From Porites lobata (lineage: Eukaryota; Cnidaria; Anthozoa; Scleractinia; Poritidae), in NCBI GenBank assembly GCA_942486035.1, contig CALNXK010000108.1, positions 502,501-566,500 of the forward strand: a DNA stretch of 64,000 nucleotides, written 5' to 3'. Made by a program: the position numbers and the translations under genes. This document shows positions 13,164 through 23,253 of this stretch, one piece after another. Every line of letters starts with the position of its first letter. Position 1 is the stretch's first letter. Under the pieces are notes generated by a model. That model worked only from the letters and a program-made list of their open reading frames with translations, had not been told where the DNA came from and made no database searches.

Positions 13164-13165
<2 letters not shown>
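12276..13165. repeat. 10-bp satellite, block 1 (ACATAGCCNT)
   Basis: About 90 head-to-tail copies of a decamer, mostly ACATAGCCCT or ACATAGCCAT with ACATAACCCT variants. Length changes are few. Because 3 x 10 is divisible by 3, the minus strand reads as an open repeat of YGYVGLCRAM-like decapeptides (12759-12965), which is an artefact. The same decamer in the same orientation recurs in four other blocks in this window. Confidence 0.95.

Positions 13166-13200
<35 letters not shown>
13166..13200. repeat. (TAA)n microsatellite
   Basis: About ten TAA units directly continue the decamer block. Confidence 0.9.
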
Positions 13201-13201
13201 T

Positions 13202-13701
13202 ATATAGAGGATATTACACGGTGGCGCGAAGATATGAATTTTATTTTCGAGTGGCAAAACAATATTTTACGAACGAGCGCAACGAGTGAGTAAAATATTG
13301 TTTTTGCCACGAGAAAATAAAATTCATATCTTCAAGCCGCCGTGTAATGTTCTTTTTATTATATAGCCAAACCGACATCGATAGGATAATAGATTCTTAT
13401 TCGCCAAAAGGTAAATGTGAGGGCTCAAATGTACAGTACAGCAAGATGAGACATTGGTTACAATAGTCTTGATAAACAACACTGTGCTGAATAGGGCCCT
13501 ACAATGACAAAATATAAGAAAAGCTTGGAAAAATATGTAAGTCGAAAGACGCCTACAAATTTCGAAGGAAAATTACCGAAATTACGTCATCGATAAACTC
13601 ACCTGTGAGATTATGGAAAATAAACCACTCGGGTCCCGGATGTAGTTTTTATGAATTTTACGAGTGGTATATTTTCCAGTAAAACACTCGTGTCTATATA
13701 A
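13202..13701. mobile_element. MITE-like element with terminal stem-loops
   Basis: Begins TATATAGAGGATATTACACGG and ends GTGTCTATATA, so the tips are inverted over about 8 bp. A large internal palindrome (13211-13351) pairs ATTACACGGTGGCGCGAAG.. with its complement, and a second one near 13618-13680 pairs ACCACTCG with CGAGTGGT. There is no coding capacity. It sits between two simple-repeat tracts. Confidence 0.55.
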
Positions 13702-13964
13702 TAAATAATAATAATAATAATAATAATATATAATGATGGTTTATTAACAGTGTGTCCACCTAGTGGCTCTTCACCTGTTAAAAACTACAATATAAAAAAT
13801 GAGAAACTATAATATACTACAAAAAAATTGAATTGAAATCTAGAATATAAAAAGCAAAAATATCGGACTATAAAAGGATATTGTATAGAAAATAAAAATG
13901 TTATAAAGATTAGTAATAGTAATACAACCCTATATGCAATTTACAAACTATTTACAAATGTCAT

Positions 13965-14059
13965 TTAAAAGGCTGTCCGCGTAAGATCCGATAACGCAAA
14001 TTGATTGCCATGATTTTTTCAGTGGACTATAACTATCCTATCCCATGAAGAAATATCAC
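13965..14059 (+). repeat. LINE 3'-end-like sequence (left of a foldback insertion)
   Basis: AGGCTGTCCGCGTAAG...AACGCAAATT...CCATGATTTTTTCAGTGG matches, on the opposite strand, the last codons and following sequence of the LINE at 35340-35415. The match resumes at 15981, after the 14060-15980 insertion. Confidence 0.7.
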
Positions 14060-15980
14060 TGTTACGCCGCAAAATGTAATATTAACGCAAAATGTGGTAA
14101 GAATCGCCGCAAAATGTAATAACATTGACGCAAAATGTAACAAAAGTTTCAATGCAAAATGTAATAATCTTTCAACGCAAATTGTAATAACTTTTCTAAC
14201 GCATAATGTAATAACGCAGAATGTAACAGTTTCCGAAATAACGACGTGCATGCCATTTCAAAATCGGTATTGTGGCTCAGTAATCAGTGGCTGATCCAGA
14301 TCTTCATGTGAATTATTATTATTATTATTATTATCAATATTGATATTAATAATAGTAATAATATTTATTTCTTCTTCTTCTTCTTTTTATTATTATTATT
14401 ATTATTATTATTAATGAAATGACAGTTGAAACGTCGTGTTACTTCCGTGCTGAGCTAGTCTCCCTCGCAGCCGTGTTTTGTCTCGTCACGCAACACTCTT
14501 CCCCAACAAAGGAGGAGGAGCGTTGCGTGACGAGACAAAAATGGCTGCAATAGCTTGCTGCACTGTACCACAACTGTAGCAACTGAGAGACTTGGTTTAA
14601 TTTCAGGTGTTGAGTTTAATTCAGTCAAATAAAATAGCTGTTGTCGAAAACAAGTAGTAGAATCAAGTTTCAAAGTATAATTCAAATGCATTTATATAAT
14701 TAAAATATAAGATATCTGTCACACTTTTTTTCATGAGAACCAGACAACTTTGGCTGTAGCTTACTTTTCCTAAGTTCTCACTTAATAGAGGCTGAATTGT
14801 TCTTAATGCTGTTTTTTAGGTCCAAGTTTCTTTTATGGTGAAGTTTCCAAGCTTTGCAAAGTCAAATCAGTTTGCCTTGTAAGGTAGTTGTAGTAGTTAA
14901 GGTAGTTAGAAAAGATTGCGTAAAATTTTTTTAGTTAGCCCAGTAACGCATTTTTTATAAACCATTTTTCACTTGAAATAATTCTTTTAATCTGAAAAAT
15001 GAGCATAGTAACAGCATAGAGAAAAACAGGAACAAAGACATAAACATTTTTTACAGTATATTGTGTATTTTGTTAATCCAAATATGTGCATGTTAACTTT
15101 TAACGTCGTCTTGGGGTACCAGGGCCTCCTATTCCGAGACTTCTTGTGATTTTGTTTTTTAGGTTTTTTTTTTTCAATTCGACCGACCGACTCAATATCA
15201 GGAAACGCATTTGACGCTAAACGAAACCTTGAATTTGCTCTGAAACGCAATCGCCATTGGCTTAGAGTTGACGGCACTAAATCTTGAACTGGGAGATCCA
15301 TAAAAAGTGCGCAATTTCGTCAGTTTTAGGGCCGACCATTTTTGACCACTTGAGGGGGGAGGGTGTATGGGTAATTTGGTTTGGGTTAAAATTTTTGGAT
15401 AATTATGGGAAACTGTCTAAATACCCCTCCTCTAAGCCATCATTAACACTTATTTCTCACTTAGGGCGAAATGTTGGCTTAGGACGGGTAGGTGGGCACT
15501 GTATTGGGACCTGTATTACGTTCAAATCAGCGGAAACAAACGTCCCATTCGGTTCCCTAAAAGATGATTACATCTCCTCATTTCAACTGTTTCATTTTAA
15601 TATTAGCAATAATAATAATAAAAATAATAATAATAATAAATATTAATAGTAATATTAATATCATTAATAATATTAATATTAATATTAATATCAATAATAA
15701 TAGGTTATAATTTAATTGAAGACCTGAATTCGCTACTACCGATGACTGAGCAACAATACCGATTTTGAAATAGCATGAACGTCGTTATTCGGAAATTATT
15801 ACATTTTGCGTTATTACATTATGCGTTAGAAAAGTTATTACAATTTGCGTTGAAAGATTATTACATTCTGCGTTGAAAATTTTATTACGTTTTGCGTCAA
15901 TGTTATTACATCTTGCGTTAGTATTACATTTTGCGTTAATATTACATTTTGCGGCGATTATTGCATTTTGCGGCGTAACA
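14060..15980. mobile_element. Foldback element with tandem-repeat arms, 5-bp target duplication
   Basis: Both tips read inward as TGTTACGCCGCAAAATG. The flanks carry ATCAC (14055-14059 and 15981-15985). The arms are themselves tandem arrays of a degenerate 15-17 bp unit around CGCAAAATGTAATAA: 14060-14230 on the left, 15790-15980 inverted on the right. An unoccupied site exists in the window: at about 35320-35345 the two flanks are joined as AAATATCACATTGATTTGG (complement strand). The 1.5-kb interior has AT-rich microsatellites and no transposase. This is a non-autonomous element of unknown superfamily. Confidence 0.8.
14313..14413. repeat. (TTA)n / (TTC)n microsatellite
   Basis: Runs of TTA, then CTTCTTCTTC, then TTA again. 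A related AAT/ATTA tract lies at 15604-15700. Confidence 0.85.
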
Positions 15981-16788
15981 ATCACATTTATTTGGACCAA
16001 CTCAATTTTTCTCTATATTACAGGAAGATTTTCTCCGTCACCTAAAACTGGTCCGTTTGCCGTTAGAAGTGGTGCGATTTTGCTGAAACTTTAGGGCTCT
16101 GTCAAACCTAGCTTACATAGCCGAATAAGCTGATTATTTTACACACAAAAGTGTTAACTCTGGTTAACAGTGTCAACGTTCAATGGTTGCATTCTGTAGA
16201 AAGTTGGCTGAGATATGATTTTTTTTAAAATGACCTTTAATTTGCTCAGCAAGAAAAGTAATTTGCATACTAGAGCTGAACGGTAACTTCGCAAAAGTGG
16301 CACCTGACCCAGACTAAAATCTATGATAAATCAGAAGTACTAAGACCAGTCTACTTCTTAATACAATAACATTTGTAGGCACTCTTCGCTGCGCGCTGTT
16401 AATGTTACAAAATGCGCCATTTTGACAGCAAAGCTAGAATTGTAACGGTCCGCATTTGATCGACTAATTTCCACGGTTTTAACGTTTCTAGTTATCACTA
16501 AATGTCATTAGACCCTTTAAATGTTGCACGTTTGAAAACGTGTGGAGAAAACTTAGTAATGGCTTTTCCTTGGGTCTTTTTCTTGTAGAGGATGAACGTG
16601 ACTTCATTCTCCGTATGCAAATTAGCCTCAGATGCGTTGTTTCAACAAATTGACAGGAAATATAATCCTTACATTTCACATTTCTAAGGGGAAAAATAAC
16701 TCTCCTTTCCACAGAAAAACACAAAGCATGACTGAGAATCTCTTTAAGGTCTTTTTTTTTTAACGAGGAAGAAGCAGCTGAATAATAT
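15981..16788 (+). repeat. 0.8-kb direct repeat, left copy
   Basis: Starts ATCACATTTATTTGGACC and ends GCTGAATAATAT. Matches 23298-24118 in direct orientation at roughly 97-98% by eye, with a 13-bp deletion near 16400 relative to the right copy. It abuts the 3' end of Penelope-like copy 1. An inverted, more diverged copy is at 27636-28304 and a partial one at 35183-35345. The ORF at 16488-16724 (minus) recurs with the repeat and has no known domain. Confidence 0.85.
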
Positions 16789-16789
16789 G

Positions 16790-16837
16790 TGATAAAAGTG
16801 TTGACAAGCCTACACGACTCCTGCAGTTCGCGGATGA
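16790..16837 (-). repeat. 48-bp terminal repeat, 3' end of copy 1
   Basis: Plus-strand reading TGATAAAAGTGTTGACAAGC...GCGGATGA. The identical sequence, same orientation, is at 20031-20078; the complement is at 23254-23296. Confidence 0.9.
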
Positions 16838-16856
16838 ATAAATTCTAATAAAGCCT

Positions 16857-18206
16857 TCATAGCTTAGCTTTAACTAGGATGTCCTTTAGGGATTTTCCCT
16901 TACGGTATGAGATGATGGGGGGCTCCTTAAAGATTTCTCTCAGTTGCGATTGGTTTTCTATAAGGTGCCATTTCCCCATAAGTGTGTCCTTTAGGTTAGG
17001 CAAAGCCGGATGGTATTGTGTTACAAAGGGCAATATTTTCTTAGGTGCGGTTTTGTTTTTCTGCGCTAGCGACATTTCTCTATCAGAGAATTTAATCTCT
17101 GAAAGGTGTTTTTCTACAATTCTAGCTGGGTAATCTCTATTCTGCAGGAGTGTTTTGAAATTACTCATGTTTTCCTCAAAAGTAAATTGAGAGGAATTTG
17201 TTCTCAGAAGCCTTAACGCTTTTCCTTTTATAAAGCCTTTCGTGACGCCTGGTGGGTGACACGAATAGAAATTCGTGTATTGAAAGGTTTCTCTAGCTTT
17301 GAAATGCGTTCGCACGTCAACAATAGATTCCTTTTGGAATCTGTCACCTTTGTACACTTTCGTGTCTTATAATGTGGTTTCTGTTTCTGAGATTTCAGCC
17401 GTGAATTTGATCGTTGGGTGAAAACTGTTTGCCTTTACAAGGAAATCCTCTATTTTGTCTCTGCTTGTGTTCCACATAGATATGACGTCATCTATGAATC
17501 TTTTCCAAAAAATTGGTTTTGTGGTGCTTTGTCTGAGTATTTCTTTTTCTATTTTGGCCATAAATATGTTAGCAAAAGCTACGGCCATTTTCGTTCCCAT
17601 GGCTGTTCTATGAGTTTGAAGGATATCTTTTCCATTGAATTGGAACGAGTTTTGTTGTAGAATTAGACTTAGCATTTCTCTTAAGTACCTGGTAGGAATG
17701 GGAGGGTTTTCCGCATAGAATTCTTCGTATGCTCCGCATACAGTGGTAAAACCCTCCTCCTGGGGTATGTTCGTGTAGAGACTGGTGACGTCCATTGAGA
17801 CAAGAATTGTACTTTTAGGCAGTTTAGTCTTCTCGATGAAATTAAGAAAGTCTGTTGTATCTTTGAGATACGAGGCTTGTTTTTGTGCTATTGGCTGAAT
17901 GAGGTGGTCAACAAAAGCTGAGATTCTTTCTGTAGGGCCGTCACACCCTGATATGATAGGTCTACCGACAGGTGTCGGTTTGTGAATCTTTGGGAGTGTG
18001 TAAAGTACTGGTATTCGTGGAGGATCGGGTGTAAGGGAAAGCCATTTAGCCGTCATGTCGTCTATGTGGCCTTCTTGAAGTAGTGATTGAATCAATCGGT
18101 GAACCTTTATGGCTGTGGTGCCAACCATAGGGTTGTGTAAGGGTCGGTAGTTATGTACATCATCAATTTGGACTTGACCCTCGTTAAGTTTATCTGTTCT
18201 GTTCAT
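16857..18206 (-). pseudogene. Penelope-type reverse transcriptase, copy 1 (one nonsense codon)
   Basis: From ATG at 18206 the frame shows Penelope RT landmarks in order: VLYTLPKIHKPTPVGRPIISG; catalytic motif A (SMDVTSLYTNIP); a GTKMAVAFANIFMA motif B region; motif C with the two aspartates (FIDDV); then the C-terminal YSCHPPGVTKGFIKG block typical of this family. A single in-frame TAA (17367-17369) falls 16 residues past FTAEISE. Copy 2 has a sense codon there (TTA in place of TAA, with TTC before it). Apart from that stop the frame runs to a natural end at KSLKDILVKAKL, where canonical elements would continue into a linker and GIY-YIG nuclease. Translation would also need to pass a frame change upstream (see 18207-18253). 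Confidence 0.9.
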
Positions 18207-18250
18207 TATGACGGTTGTGGTTCCCTTATCGGCTTTTTTATCACAATGTT

Positions 18251-19636
18251 TTAGTCACGCGATAGTTCTTTTAGAGCTTTTCGCTCCCCCTGTGACAGGT
18301 TGTCTTTCGGCTTGTTCAATTTGATATTAGCAAGCTCAAATTTGACTTCTTCTAGGAAGGTCTCAAGAGCAACTGAGGGCTGGACTGGTGGGTCCCAGTC
18401 TGACTTAACGTGGAAAGGATGAGGTTCTTTATCTGTACCGTGAAATATGTATTTAAGGCGCATTCTTCTGGCAAATTGACTGAAGTCATTGAGTAGCTGG
18501 CGCCTGATAATGTTTTCTCTTGTCCCGGGAGTGGGAATGAATTTTAAACCACGGGATAGCAAGGTAATTTGCTCGTCTGTCAACTGTGAATTTGACAGGT
18601 TTTTGATATGCTGGTTGCGTGACTTAATGTTGTTTAGAAAGCGCTTTTTCTCTTTGATTTTCCTCCTCTCGGTTCTTTTGCGGCTTTTAACCGCTTTGTT
18701 GTCAGTTCTGTTTCTTTTCCCTTCTTCCCTTATTTCTAAAGGGTAAGATAAGACAACAGGATAAGATTCATTTTTTTTATTGTTTGCCTGTGCTCTCATT
18801 TGTTCCAGCAATGTATCGACCTCTCTAATCTTAGCTTTCAACACTTCGGCTAGCTCGTTTTCGTTCTTATCTTTGCTCGTATTTCTATTCCTAGCCGGCG
18901 CTTTGCGGGAAGACTGGTTGGTTTCTTGATGACTTCTGCGAGACTGAGCTTGTTCGATCTTTCTGTACTTATTCTTAAGTCTATCTACGCGCCTGTAGTG
19001 AGATTTCACGAGGGCTCCTACAAGGGCCTGTTCGGCTTTCTTTCTTATGGAGTTTATGTCTTTCTTAAAGTCCTCGTCTAGCGTGATATTCGCCCTCGCA
19101 TTGTACCTTAAAGTCTTAGGGCATGAGCCCTTCTCTAGGTGATTGTTCAGCAGACTGATAGAGTTTGTGGAGCTTTCTATTTTCTCCTGGATGGAGTTTA
19201 GCTCTTCTTCATGCCGTGATTTCTTCCTATCGGAGCTGCCGTTAGTTTTGGCGGACTTTGGTGGTTCTTCTCTTCGGCGCTTCCTGCCTCCGTCGTTCCT
19301 CGTTTTCTCAGAGCCTGTAGGCTCTTTGGTTTTCTGCTCACTTGGCCTCTTCCTGCTCATTTGCTCGTTCGTTGTATCCCTCTTACGTTCCTGTCTTTGG
19401 GCGTTTGGGATACTGTCATCGCTAAAACCAACGTCTTCATCTCGATTTTCGGACAGGAGGGCGTCCTCTTCTTCGTAAGTTATATCGGTGTCCATTCTAG
19501 TGTCCTCATTAACAGGATCTGACTCTTCGGTCGATAGAAGACCGTCAGCAGTAAGTTTGGTTGCTGCCATTTCACAAGAGTATTGCTGAGGCAAGACTGC
19601 AGTTTCGATTCTAAAAGGAATCTCGTCAGTTGCCAC
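18251..19636 (-). CDS. Penelope-like element upstream ORF (charged, 461 aa), copy 1
   Basis: An open frame of 461 codons, very rich in Lys, Arg and Glu, with low-complexity basic tracts (RKRPSEQKTKE, GGRKRRREEPP) and predicted helical/coiled stretches around residues 150-330. Its last third (TDEQITLLSRGLKFIPTPG...) matches the N-terminal region that precedes RT in Penelope-like polyproteins, so it is best seen as the front part of one RT protein. It ends at TAA (18251-18253). The sequence after the stop still encodes the expected ADKG-type RT start, but only after both the stop and a one-base shift in an A run are bypassed. A likely nucleic-acid-binding role is inference from charge only. Confidence 0.75.
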   Translation of the reverse strand: MATDEIPFRIETAVLPQQYSCEMAATKLTADGLLSTEESDPVNEDTRMDTDITYEEEDALLSENRDEDVGFSDDSIPNAQRQERKRDTTNEQMSRKRPSEQKTKEPTGSEKTRNDGGRKRRREEPPKSAKTNGSSDRKKSRHEEELNSIQEKIESSTNSISLLNNHLEKGSCPKTLRYNARANITLDEDFKKDINSIRKKAEQALVGALVKSHYRRVDRLKNKYRKIEQAQSRRSHQETNQSSRKAPARNRNTSKDKNENELAEVLKAKIREVDTLLEQMRAQANNKKNESYPVVLSYPLEIREEGKRNRTDNKAVKSRKRTERRKIKEKKRFLNNIKSRNQHIKNLSNSQLTDEQITLLSRGLKFIPTPGTRENIIRRQLLNDFSQFARRMRLKYIFHGTDKEPHPFHVKSDWDPPVQPSVALETFLEEVKFELANIKLNKPKDNLSQGERKALKELSRD

Positions 19637-20030
19637 TGATAGTTCTGTTAGCAGTCAGTGAAGATTATGCTGTTTTGAGTTTATATATCCCCTTTGACCG
19701 GTATTTGGATCGAAAAATCCCGCCAGTTTTTCTATTGGTTCCTGGATTGAACCAATGGGGTCTCTAGAAGCTCAGCCAATGGCGTAGAGAGGATTTCGAT
19801 CCGTTTGTCAGCTAAAGTCTGTGTGTTTCGGTTCTTGAAGAAGGCTAACGTGTGGCTTCCCAGATATGAATGTTAATTTTCAGGCAAGAGTATCTTCTTG
19901 TAGAGCCATATATGTTGTTCTGCAATGTAGGTCTTTTGCTCTAGAAAGATGTTAGAACTTGCCGTCAGCGTGGAAAGCGTGGTTTTCTGATGCGAAGCAG
20001 AACGGGGCAAGTCCATTAATAGTCAAACAC
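19637..20030 (-). promoter_or_regulatory. Leader/promoter region of Penelope-like copy 1
   Basis: Sense-strand reading contains a TATA-like box (GATATATAAACTC, about 19690-19678) some 40-55 bp before the ORF start at 19636. The remaining 340 bp up to the 48-bp repeat have no ORF. This region is absent from the 5'-truncated copy 2. A promoter role is inference from the TATA-like sequence and position. Confidence 0.45.
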
Positions 20031-20078
20031 TGATAAAAGTGTTGACAAGCCTACACGACTCCTGCAGTTCGCGGATGA
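20031..20078 (-). repeat. 48-bp terminal repeat, 5' end of copy 1
   Basis: Identical to 16790-16837. The truncated copy 2 starts at the next base. Confidence 0.85.
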
Positions 20079-20079
20079 C

Positions 20080-21243
20080 AGTATCCCAAACGCCCAAAGA
20101 CAGGAACGTAAGAGGGATACAACGAACGAGCAAATGAGCAGGAAGAGGCCAAGTGAGCAGAAAACCAAAGAGCCTACAGGCTCTGAGAAAACGAGGAACG
20201 ACGGAGGCAGGAAGCGCCGAAGAGAAGAACCACCAAAGTCCGCCAAAACTAACGGCAGCTCCGATAGGAAGAAATCACGGCATGAAGAAGAGCTAAACTC
20301 CATCCAGGAGAAAATAGAAAGCTCCACAAACTCTATCAGTCTGCTGAACAATCACCTAGAGAAGGGCTCATGCCCTAAGACTTTAAGGTACAATGCGAGG
20401 GCGAATATCACGCTAGACGAGGACTTTAAGAAAGACATAAACTCCATAAGAAAGAAAGCCGAACAGGCCCTTGTAGGAGCCCTCGTGAAATCTCACTACA
20501 GGCGCGTAGATAGACTTAAGAATAAGTACAGAAAGATCGAACAAGCTCAGTCTCGCAGAAGTCATCAAGAAACCAACCAGTCTTCCCGCAAAGCGCCGGC
20601 TAGGAATAGAAATACGAGCAAAGATAAGAACGAAAACGAGCTAGCCGAAGTGTTGAAAGCTAAGATTAGAGAGGTCGATACATTGCTGGAACAAATGAGA
20701 GCACAGGCAAACAATAAAAAAAGTGAATCTTATCCTGTTGTCTTATCTTACCCTTTAGAAATAAGGGAAGAAGGGAAAAGAAACAGAACTGACAACAAAG
20801 CGGTTAAAAGCCGCAAAAGAACCGAGAGGAGGAAAATCAAAGAGAAAAAGCGCTTTCTAAACAACATTAAGTCACGCAACCAGCATATCAAAAACCTGTC
20901 AAATTCACAGTTGACAGACGAGCAAATTACCTTGCTATCCCGTGGTTTAAAATTCATTCCCACTCCCGGGACAAGAGAAAACATTATCAGGCGCCAGCTA
21001 CTTAATGACTTCAGTCAATTTGCCAGAAGAATGCGCCTTAAATACATATTTCACGGTACAGATAAAGAACCTCATCCTTTCCACGTCAAGTCAGACTGGG
21101 ACCCACCAGTCCAGCCCTCAGTTGCTCTTGAGACCTTCCTAGAAGAAGTCAAATTTGAGCTTGCTAATATCAAATTGAACAAGCCGAAAGACAACCTGTC
21201 ACAGGGGGAGCGAAAAGCTCTAAAAGAACTATCGCATGACTAA
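20080..21243 (+). pseudogene. Penelope-like upstream ORF, copy 2 (N-truncated)
   Basis: Continuous frame homologous to residues about 75-461 of copy 1's upstream ORF; the first ATG is at 20134. Differences are few (for example Asn to Ser near NNKKSESYP, and a C-terminal SHD in place of SRD). It ends at the same TAA as copy 1, so the stop predates the copying of one from the other or both from a common source. The start region, leader and promoter are missing. Confidence 0.8.
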
Positions 21244-21287
21244 AACATTGTGATAAAAAAGCCGATAAGGGAACCACAACCGTCATA

Positions 21288-23234
21288 ATGAACAGAACAG
21301 ATAAACTTAACGAGGGTCAAGTCCAAATTGATGATATACATAACTACCGACCCTTACACAACCCTATGGTTGGCACCACAGCCATAAAGGTTCACCGATT
21401 GATTCAATCACTACTTCAAGAAGGCCACATAGACGACATGACGGCTAAATGGCTTTCCTTTACACCCGATCCTCCACGAATACCAGTACTTTACACACTC
21501 ACAAAGATTCACAAACCGACACCTGTCGGTAGACCTATCATATCAGGGTGTGACGGCCCTACAGAAAGAATCTCAGCTTTTGTTGACCACCTCATTCAGC
21601 CAATAGCACAAAAACAAGCCTCGTATCTCAAAGATACAACAGACTTTCTTAATTTCATCGAGAAGACTAAACTGCCTAAAAGTACAATTCTTGTCTCAAT
21701 GGACGTCACCAGCCTCTACACGAACATACCCCAGGAGGAGGGTATTACCACTGTATGCGGAGCATACGAAGAATTCTATGCGGAAAACCCTCCCATTCCT
21801 ACCAGGTAATTAAGAGAAATGCTAAGTCTGATTCTACAAGAAAACTCGTTCCAATTCAATGGAAAAGATTGCCTTCAAACTCATGGAACAGCCATGGGAA
21901 CGAAAATGGCCGTAGCTTTTGCTAACATATTTATGGCCAAAATAGAAAAAGAAATACTCAGACAAAGCACCACAAAACCAATTTTTTGGAAAAGATTCAT
22001 AGATGACGTCATATCTATGTGGAACACAAGCAGAGACAAAATAGAGGATTTCCTTGTAAAGGCAAACAGTTTTCACCCAACGATCAAATTCACGGCTGAA
22101 ATCTCAGAAACAGAAACCACATTCTTAGACACGAAAGTGTACAAAGGTGACAGATTCCAAAAGGAATCTATATTCTTGACGTGCGAACGCATTTCAAAGC
22201 TAGAGAAACCTTTCAATTGATGGTTTTCACGGTGACGTCATCAGATTGCAAAGTCAAAAAAGCGAGGTTTTACGAATTCTTTTTTACACTAGGTTGAAGA
22301 TTAATAGGAAATAAATCTTTGTACAAGTTTCCAGCCCCGAAGCATGTTTCATTTCGAAAATACAGCAGTTTGAACTTCCGAGTTTTCACGGTGCGTGACA
22401 CCAAAATAGGAATGCTATCTCCTTGAAAAAAGTCTCTCCGCTTGATTTTCAGCAGTTTAACCATTTCAAGTATTAGAAGATATGTTTATGCGCAAGTATG
22501 CTAGTTCTCAAGTGAAAAGGAGGAGCTTTTATAGAAAAAGTGAACTCCAGATGTTTTTGTTGATTTCCGGCGGCCATATTGGTGGACAGTTTCTGTCCAC
22601 CAATATGGCGTCTCCATACAAAGCTCTACAAAGGTGCGTGAAATGTTTCGGCAACTAACTCAGAAACTGTGGGCCACAAAGACCTGAGATTTGGACAAAT
22701 TGTTTATATATTAGTCTTTTATAACATTTCATTTTCTTGGCTTCTTCCACTTGACGGTTTCAAATGTATTTTTTTGTGCCGTGTTTATTGCGTGACAGTG
22801 AAAACGAAGAATACACGAATTTCTATTCGTGTCACCCACCAGGCGTCACGAAAGGCTTTATAAAAGGAAAAGCGTTAAGGCTTCTGAGAACAAATTCCTC
22901 TCAATTTACTTTTGAGGAAAACATGAGTAATTTCAAAACACGCCTGCAGAATAGAGATTACCCAGCTAGAATTGTAGAAAAACACCTTTCAGAGATTAAA
23001 TTCTCTGATAGAGAAATGTCGCTAGCGCAGAAAAACAAAACCGCACCTAAGAAAATATTGCCCTTTGTAACACAATACCATCCGGCTTTGCCTAACCTAA
23101 AGGACACACTTATGGGGAAATGGCACCTTATAGAAAACCAATCGCAACTGAGAGAAATCTTTAAGGAGCCCCCCATCACCTCATACCGTAAGGGAAAATC
23201 CCTAAAGGACATCCTAGTTAAAGCTAAGCTATGA
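21288..23234 (+). pseudogene. Penelope-type reverse transcriptase, copy 2 (nonsense + MITE)
   Basis: Same RT as copy 1, in three pieces. 21288-21809 ends at a TAA that replaces the Tyr of copy 1's TRYLREM. 21819-22217 contains the FIDDV catalytic motif and continues past the site where copy 1 is stopped. A MITE then splits the YTNFYSCHPPG block, and 22810-23234 gives the C-terminal part to the natural stop. Other missense changes lie in conserved spots, such as LPKIHK read as LTKIHK. The protein cannot be made from this copy. Confidence 0.85.
22218..22809. mobile_element. MITE inserted in the Penelope-like RT
   Basis: Comparison with copy 1 (TTTCAATACACG) defines the insertion. The tips read GGTTTTCACGGTGACG and, inverted, GTTTTCACTGTCACGC. 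AAT appears on both sides (22215-22217 and 22810-22812), which could be a 3-bp target duplication. A strong internal hairpin (CCATATTGGTGGACAG / CTGTCCACCAATATGG) is at 22572-22608. There is no ORF. Confidence 0.8.
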
Positions 23235-23253
23235 AGGCTTTATTAGAATTTAT

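Larger units (their letters stand above)
16790..20078 (-). mobile_element. Penelope-like retroelement, copy 1 (full length, minus)
   Basis: In sense direction the element begins with a 48-bp repeat (20078-20031), then a 394-bp leader with a TATA-like box, an ORF1-like charged region (19636-18251), a Penelope-type RT (18206-16857) and the same 48-bp repeat again (16837-16790). Short direct terminal repeats ('pseudo-LTRs') are a known feature of Penelope-like elements. The RT ends about 20 bp before the 3' repeat region, with no GIY-YIG endonuclease after it. Endonuclease-less Penelope-like elements are known, but whether this is such a lineage or a lost domain is not decidable here. Copy 2 is joined to its 5' end head to head. 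Confidence 0.85.

Noticed and set aside
12276..13165. CRISPR array or telomere array
   Set aside because: Units are adjacent with no spacers, the genome is eukaryotic, and the unit is not CCCTAA although some variants contain CCCTA.
16488..16724. Conserved 78-residue ORF on the minus strand, repeated at 23819-24055
   Set aside because: It is repeated because the 0.8-kb unit is repeated. The diverged inverted copy at 27636-28304 does not keep the same frame, so there is no sign of coding selection.
16790..16837. Hammerhead ribozyme in the Penelope-like 48-bp terminal repeat
   Set aside because: Such repeats often hold hammerheads, so I looked for CTGANGA and GAAA boxes on both strands of 16790-16860, 19950-20078 and 23230-23300. 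Only imperfect resemblances were found (for example CTGATGCGAAG at 19987).
19143..19478. Serine/leucine-rich ORF on the plus strand (and its mirror at 20016-20351)
   Set aside because: Antisense shadow of the Penelope-like upstream ORF, present in both copies only because the DNA is duplicated.
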